The notes beneath the pieces are model-generated. The model saw only the letters and a program-made list of their open reading frames with translations, was not told the origin of the DNA and did no database searches. A stretch of DNA of 24,015 nucleotides. It comes from a virus. This document shows positions 22,192 through 24,015 of the stretch, piece by piece (position 1 is the first letter of the stretch; each line of letters begins with the position of its first letter). Where the stretch lies: positions 1 through 24,015 of the IMG/VR virus record IMGVR_UViG_3300009183_000363; one strand, written 5' to 3'. Made by a program: the position numbers and the translations under genes.

Positions 22192-23166
22192 TTATGTGTT
22201 GGTTAAAATTCTCCATGCGAGAGCAGCCACGCTTGAAGCTTGCCCGTTCCCAATGGCTTTAAGTCTGTCCACCCTAGAGGCCACCCCATTAGCCACTCGA
22301 CCCACGTTGGGTTCAGAGTCCCACCAACTTGCGCGGCTAGTGTCGGAGTGTTCCTCTGTGATTCGCTCGGTGCGTTTGTCTCCTTGGCGTTGTGCGCTGT
22401 TGGAGTGGGCCACATCATTTTGTGAACTATTCTGCCAAGCGTTGCTTGGTGGCCATTCTCTAATGCGGTTAGACTGCTTTGATATGTTGAATCCTTCCAA
22501 TCTCTGGCATTTGTTGTCGGCCACATCGCAACCGTTCGCGCTAATCCTATGCTGCCCGACACTCCCTGATTGCTGATCTTCCGTAACTTCCCCGACTTGA
22601 GCGTGATTAGCTTCGTGTTGTCGTTCAGGATAGCTCCCATCGTCGCATCTGCACAAGTTGGAGTCGGTAGCAACGATCCAGATTCTGTCTCGTCTGTGTG
22701 GAGCGGAGACATGATGCGCTCCCACAATACCCCACTTTGCATCATACCCCATTTCGGCAAGGTCAGCGAGGACGGTGCTAAGTCCTCTACCCACAAGCAT
22801 CGGTGAGTTTTCCACGAATGCGTATTGCGGTCGAACCTCACCGATGATTCGCGCCATGTGTTTCCACATACTGCTTCGCTCGCCTTCGATTCCCGCTCCT
22901 TTTCCTGCGCAACTAATGTCCTGGCAGGGAAACCCTCCGCAAACAATATCGACTTTTCCGCGCCATGGTTTTCCGTCAAAGGTTCGGACATCGTCCCAGA
23001 TTGGGAACTCTGGCAAGATTCCGTCTCGCTGTCTTTGGAGTAAGACTTTTCGGCAATAAGGTTCAATCTCGACAGCACATACTGTGGTATGTCCGCAAAG
23101 GATTCCACCAAGTATTCCTCCCCCTGCTCCTGCAAATAAGTGTAGCTCATTTAATTGTTCTTTCAT
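22192..23166 (-). CDS. C5-cytosine DNA methyltransferase
   Basis: A 324-residue protein with the ordered C5-MTase motifs: I, LHLFAGAGGGILGG (8-21, SAM binding); IV, GGFPCQDIS with catalytic Cys81; VI, FVENSPM (~118); VIII, HRRDRIWIVA (~157-166); X, RLKAIGNGQASSVAALAW near the C-terminus. It methylates cytosine in a short site, most likely to shield phage DNA from host restriction. The recognition region (~170-290) is unusually poor in hydrophobics and rich in Asn, Gln, Ser and Arg. The same bases also encode an open 315-codon frame shifted by one (22203-23150), which may constrain this region. It starts 12 bases after the ATPase gene. Confidence 0.9.
   Translation of the reverse strand: MKEQLNELHLFAGAGGGILGGILCGHTTVCAVEIEPYCRKVLLQRQRDGILPEFPIWDDVRTFDGKPWRGKVDIVCGGFPCQDISCAGKGAGIEGERSSMWKHMARIIGEVRPQYAFVENSPMLVGRGLSTVLADLAEMGYDAKWGIVGAHHVSAPHRRDRIWIVATDSNLCRCDDGSYPERQHEANHAQVGEVTEDQQSGSVGQHRISANGCDVADNKCQRLEGFNISKQSNRIREWPPSNAWQNSSQNDVAHSNSAQRQGDKRTERITEEHSDTSRASWWDSEPNVGRVANGVASRVDRLKAIGNGQASSVAALAWRILTNT
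22203..23150 (-). CDS. Long ORF nested in the methyltransferase gene (+1 frame), possible overlapping gene
   Basis: 315 codons without a stop, entirely inside the methyltransferase gene, on the same strand, shifted by one base. The translation has protein-like repeating motifs: RNTHSWKTHRCLW, LPKWGMMQSGVLW, SGSLLPTPT, MWPTPTAHNAKE, GTLNPTWVEWLMGWPLGWTD. These match sequence styles that I recall as separately annotated 'hypothetical' or 'methyltransferase' phage proteins. Here they are the shifted reading of MTase motifs (HRRDRIW and VAHSN, for example). The ATPase stop makes TAATG, opening a 10-codon ORF that ends as ATGA exactly on this ORF's ATG. That offers a coupled route to translation. 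It may still be an artefact of MTase codon structure. Confidence 0.4.
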   Translation of the reverse strand: MSYTYLQEQGEEYLVESFADIPQYVLSRLNLIAEKSYSKDSETESCQSSQSGTMSEPLTENHGAEKSILFAEGFPARTLVAQEKERESKASEAVCGNTWRESSVRFDRNTHSWKTHRCLWVEDLAPSSLTLPKWGMMQSGVLWERIMSPLHTDETESGSLLPTPTCADATMGAILNDNTKLITLKSGKLRKISNQGVSGSIGLARTVAMWPTTNARDWKDSTYQSSLTALENGHQATLGRIVHKMMWPTPTAHNAKETNAPSESQRNTPTLAAQVGGTLNPTWVEWLMGWPLGWTDLKPLGTGKLQAWLLSHGEF

Positions 23167-23178
23167 GTTTGTTGTTCA

Positions 23179-23757
23179 TTATTTCCTTCTGAATGATTCC
23201 CAAGTAAAGGAGAGTTTCGCTCCGTTCTCCTCAATTCTGTCAATCACGGCAGGGGACAACGTAGATGCTAACCTCTCCCATGTATAGTTCGAAATCAGAA
23301 TCGTCGGCATATCTGCGGCGTATCTCGCATCAATGATCGCGGTTAGCTGTCTATCCTCGTATTGGGTTTCCCCACGCTCCTGGACTTCATCAATCACTAG
23401 CAAGGCGGCTTCACAGTAATCCGACACAACTTCCTTTTCTGATTTCCCAGATCCAGAAGTGTAAGTAGATTTGATCGTTGAGAACAAGTTCACTGCTGTG
23501 GTGTAAACCATCGGGCGTTTCTTCGTGCTTGTCGTCCATCCAATGCCTCCATTACTGATTGTTGGACGCTTCGACTTATGCGCTCTAGCTACCTCCCAAG
23601 CCATGCGGGTCTTGCCTGTGCCGTATCCTCCGTAGAGGATTGTAATACCCCCAGAATCGGTCGTAGCGAGTGCCTTGGAGTAGTTTGTCAACCATCCGTC
23701 ACCTGTCGCTGGCGGGGCATCCTCGTAGCGTTTTGGGAATCCTCGTAATATGTTCAT
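23179..23757 (-). CDS. DnaC-like AAA+ ATPase (helicase loader)
   Basis: A 192-residue P-loop ATPase. Walker A is GGYGTGKT (43-50), Walker B is LLVIDEVQE (~118-126), the sensor-1-like segment is MPTILISNYTWERL (~150-163), and IDRIEENG (~172) supplies an arginine-finger region. This set and the size match the ATPase part of DnaC/IstB/DnaI-type proteins that load the replicative helicase. There is no N-terminal helicase-binding zinc domain, so it is shorter than host DnaC. It lies between a probable PAPS reductase and the methyltransferase gene. It fits phage DNA replication genes. The leader is ACCACAATCAAAA before ATGAAC. Confidence 0.85.
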   Translation of the reverse strand: MNILRGFPKRYEDAPPATGDGWLTNYSKALATTDSGGITILYGGYGTGKTRMAWEVARAHKSKRPTISNGGIGWTTSTKKRPMVYTTAVNLFSTIKSTYTSGSGKSEKEVVSDYCEAALLVIDEVQERGETQYEDRQLTAIIDARYAADMPTILISNYTWERLASTLSPAVIDRIEENGAKLSFTWESFRRK

Positions 23758-23777
23758 TTTTGATTGTGGTTAATGGT

Positions 23778-24015
23778 TTAAACTCCGCACATTCCCTCAC
23801 ACTCAGCTTGGAAATCCCAAACTTGTTGGCCTTTTTGCTCGTCTGAATCAAAGTCAATATCTGATAATGGCTTACAGGAGTTGTGGAGAAAAACATCCAT
23901 TTTTAATGCTCTGTCTTTCCTTCCCAGTGTTCTTATCTTATCATCAAAATCAACAGCGCGTTGAAACTCGATTGGTTCAAAATCTCTTAGCCGTCTCCAT
24001 TCTGTATCTGAGTGA
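23778..24015 (-). CDS. C-terminal part of a probable PAPS-reductase-family phage protein (cut by window edge)
   Basis: An open frame runs from the right edge to a TAA at 23778-23780, 78 codons with no start in view, so the gene begins outside the window. The sequence reads EWRRLRDFEPIEFQRAVDFDDKIR ... FLHNSCKPLSDIDF ... QVWDFQAECEGMCGV. I recall the ending 'FLHRSxxPLxEVDF...ECEGMCGV' from phage proteins annotated as phosphoadenosine phosphosulfate reductase family. That identification is from memory and covers only the tail. The catalytic part is not visible. It ends 20 bases before the ATPase gene and is the first member of the leftward operon seen here. Confidence 0.55.
   Translation of the reverse strand, partial: HSDTEWRRLRDFEPIEFQRAVDFDDKIRTLGRKDRALKMDVFLHNSCKPLSDIDFDSDEQKGQQVWDFQAECEGMCGV

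Noticed and set aside
22046-22576. 176-residue rightward ORF opposite the methyltransferase and the small coiled-coil gene
   Set aside because: It crosses two well-supported leftward genes, has no ribosome site and no protein-like motif. It appears to be an antisense shadow of MTase codon structure.
23699-23896. 65-residue leftward ORF overlapping the ATPase start and the PAPS-reductase tail
   Set aside because: The other leftward frame over the same bases gives the recognisable ...ECEGMCGV ending, so this one is a shadow.
1-24015. CRISPR arrays, insertion sequences, integrase and attachment sites
   Set aside because: No regularly spaced direct repeats, no transposase or recombinase motifs and no terminal inverted repeats were seen.

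Overview
The window is a stretch of a tailed double-stranded DNA bacteriophage genome, most likely a podovirus-type virion. The evidence is a large terminase, a portal, a major capsid protein of the SU10 type with an acidic scaffold in front of it, three long internal (ejection) proteins of the kind found in short-tailed phages, and a lysis cassette. There is no integrase, tape measure or tail sheath, so a lytic short-tailed phage is the simplest reading. Many start codons lack a Shine-Dalgarno sequence and have short A/T-rich leaders, which is common in Bacteroidota and Verrucomicrobiota. The host guess is weak, because some genes (small terminase, the AT-hook gene) do have purine-rich ribosome sites.

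Layout. 1-7504 (+): end of a tail fibre, a SET-domain/cupin fusion, then three ejection-type virion proteins, one with a lysozyme-like domain. 7537-13517 (+): packaging block (small terminase, large terminase, AT-hook protein, portal, small basic proteins), interrupted by a GIY-YIG homing endonuclease at 12380-13054 and closed by a terminator at 13583-13620. 13625-13843 (-): one small leftward gene with operator-like palindromes upstream. About 13859-14453: a 600-base gap without a convincing gene, holding inverted repeats, a strong hairpin with a possible pseudoknot, and a promoter. 14454-18852 (+): scaffold, capsid, decoration-like protein, terminator, connector and adaptor, lectin-like fibre. 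18849-21964 (+): holin candidate, small lipoprotein, amidase endolysin, metallophosphoesterase and two small proteins. 21976-24015 (-): a leftward block read from beyond the right edge: end of a probable PAPS-reductase-family protein, a DnaC-like ATPase, a C5-cytosine DNA methyltransferase and a small coiled-coil protein. It meets the rightward block at a terminator.

Most genes are joined by ATGA, GTGA or TAATG stop/start overlaps, so each block is probably one translationally coupled operon. The late genes build and fill the capsid, connect the tail, deliver DNA and lyse the cell. The leftward block looks like DNA replication and modification.

The observations most worth a second look are: a 315-codon open frame nested entirely inside the methyltransferase gene, with its own stop/restart path and protein-like motifs; the SET-cupin fusion in a virion gene cluster; and the structured non-coding gap before the scaffold gene.
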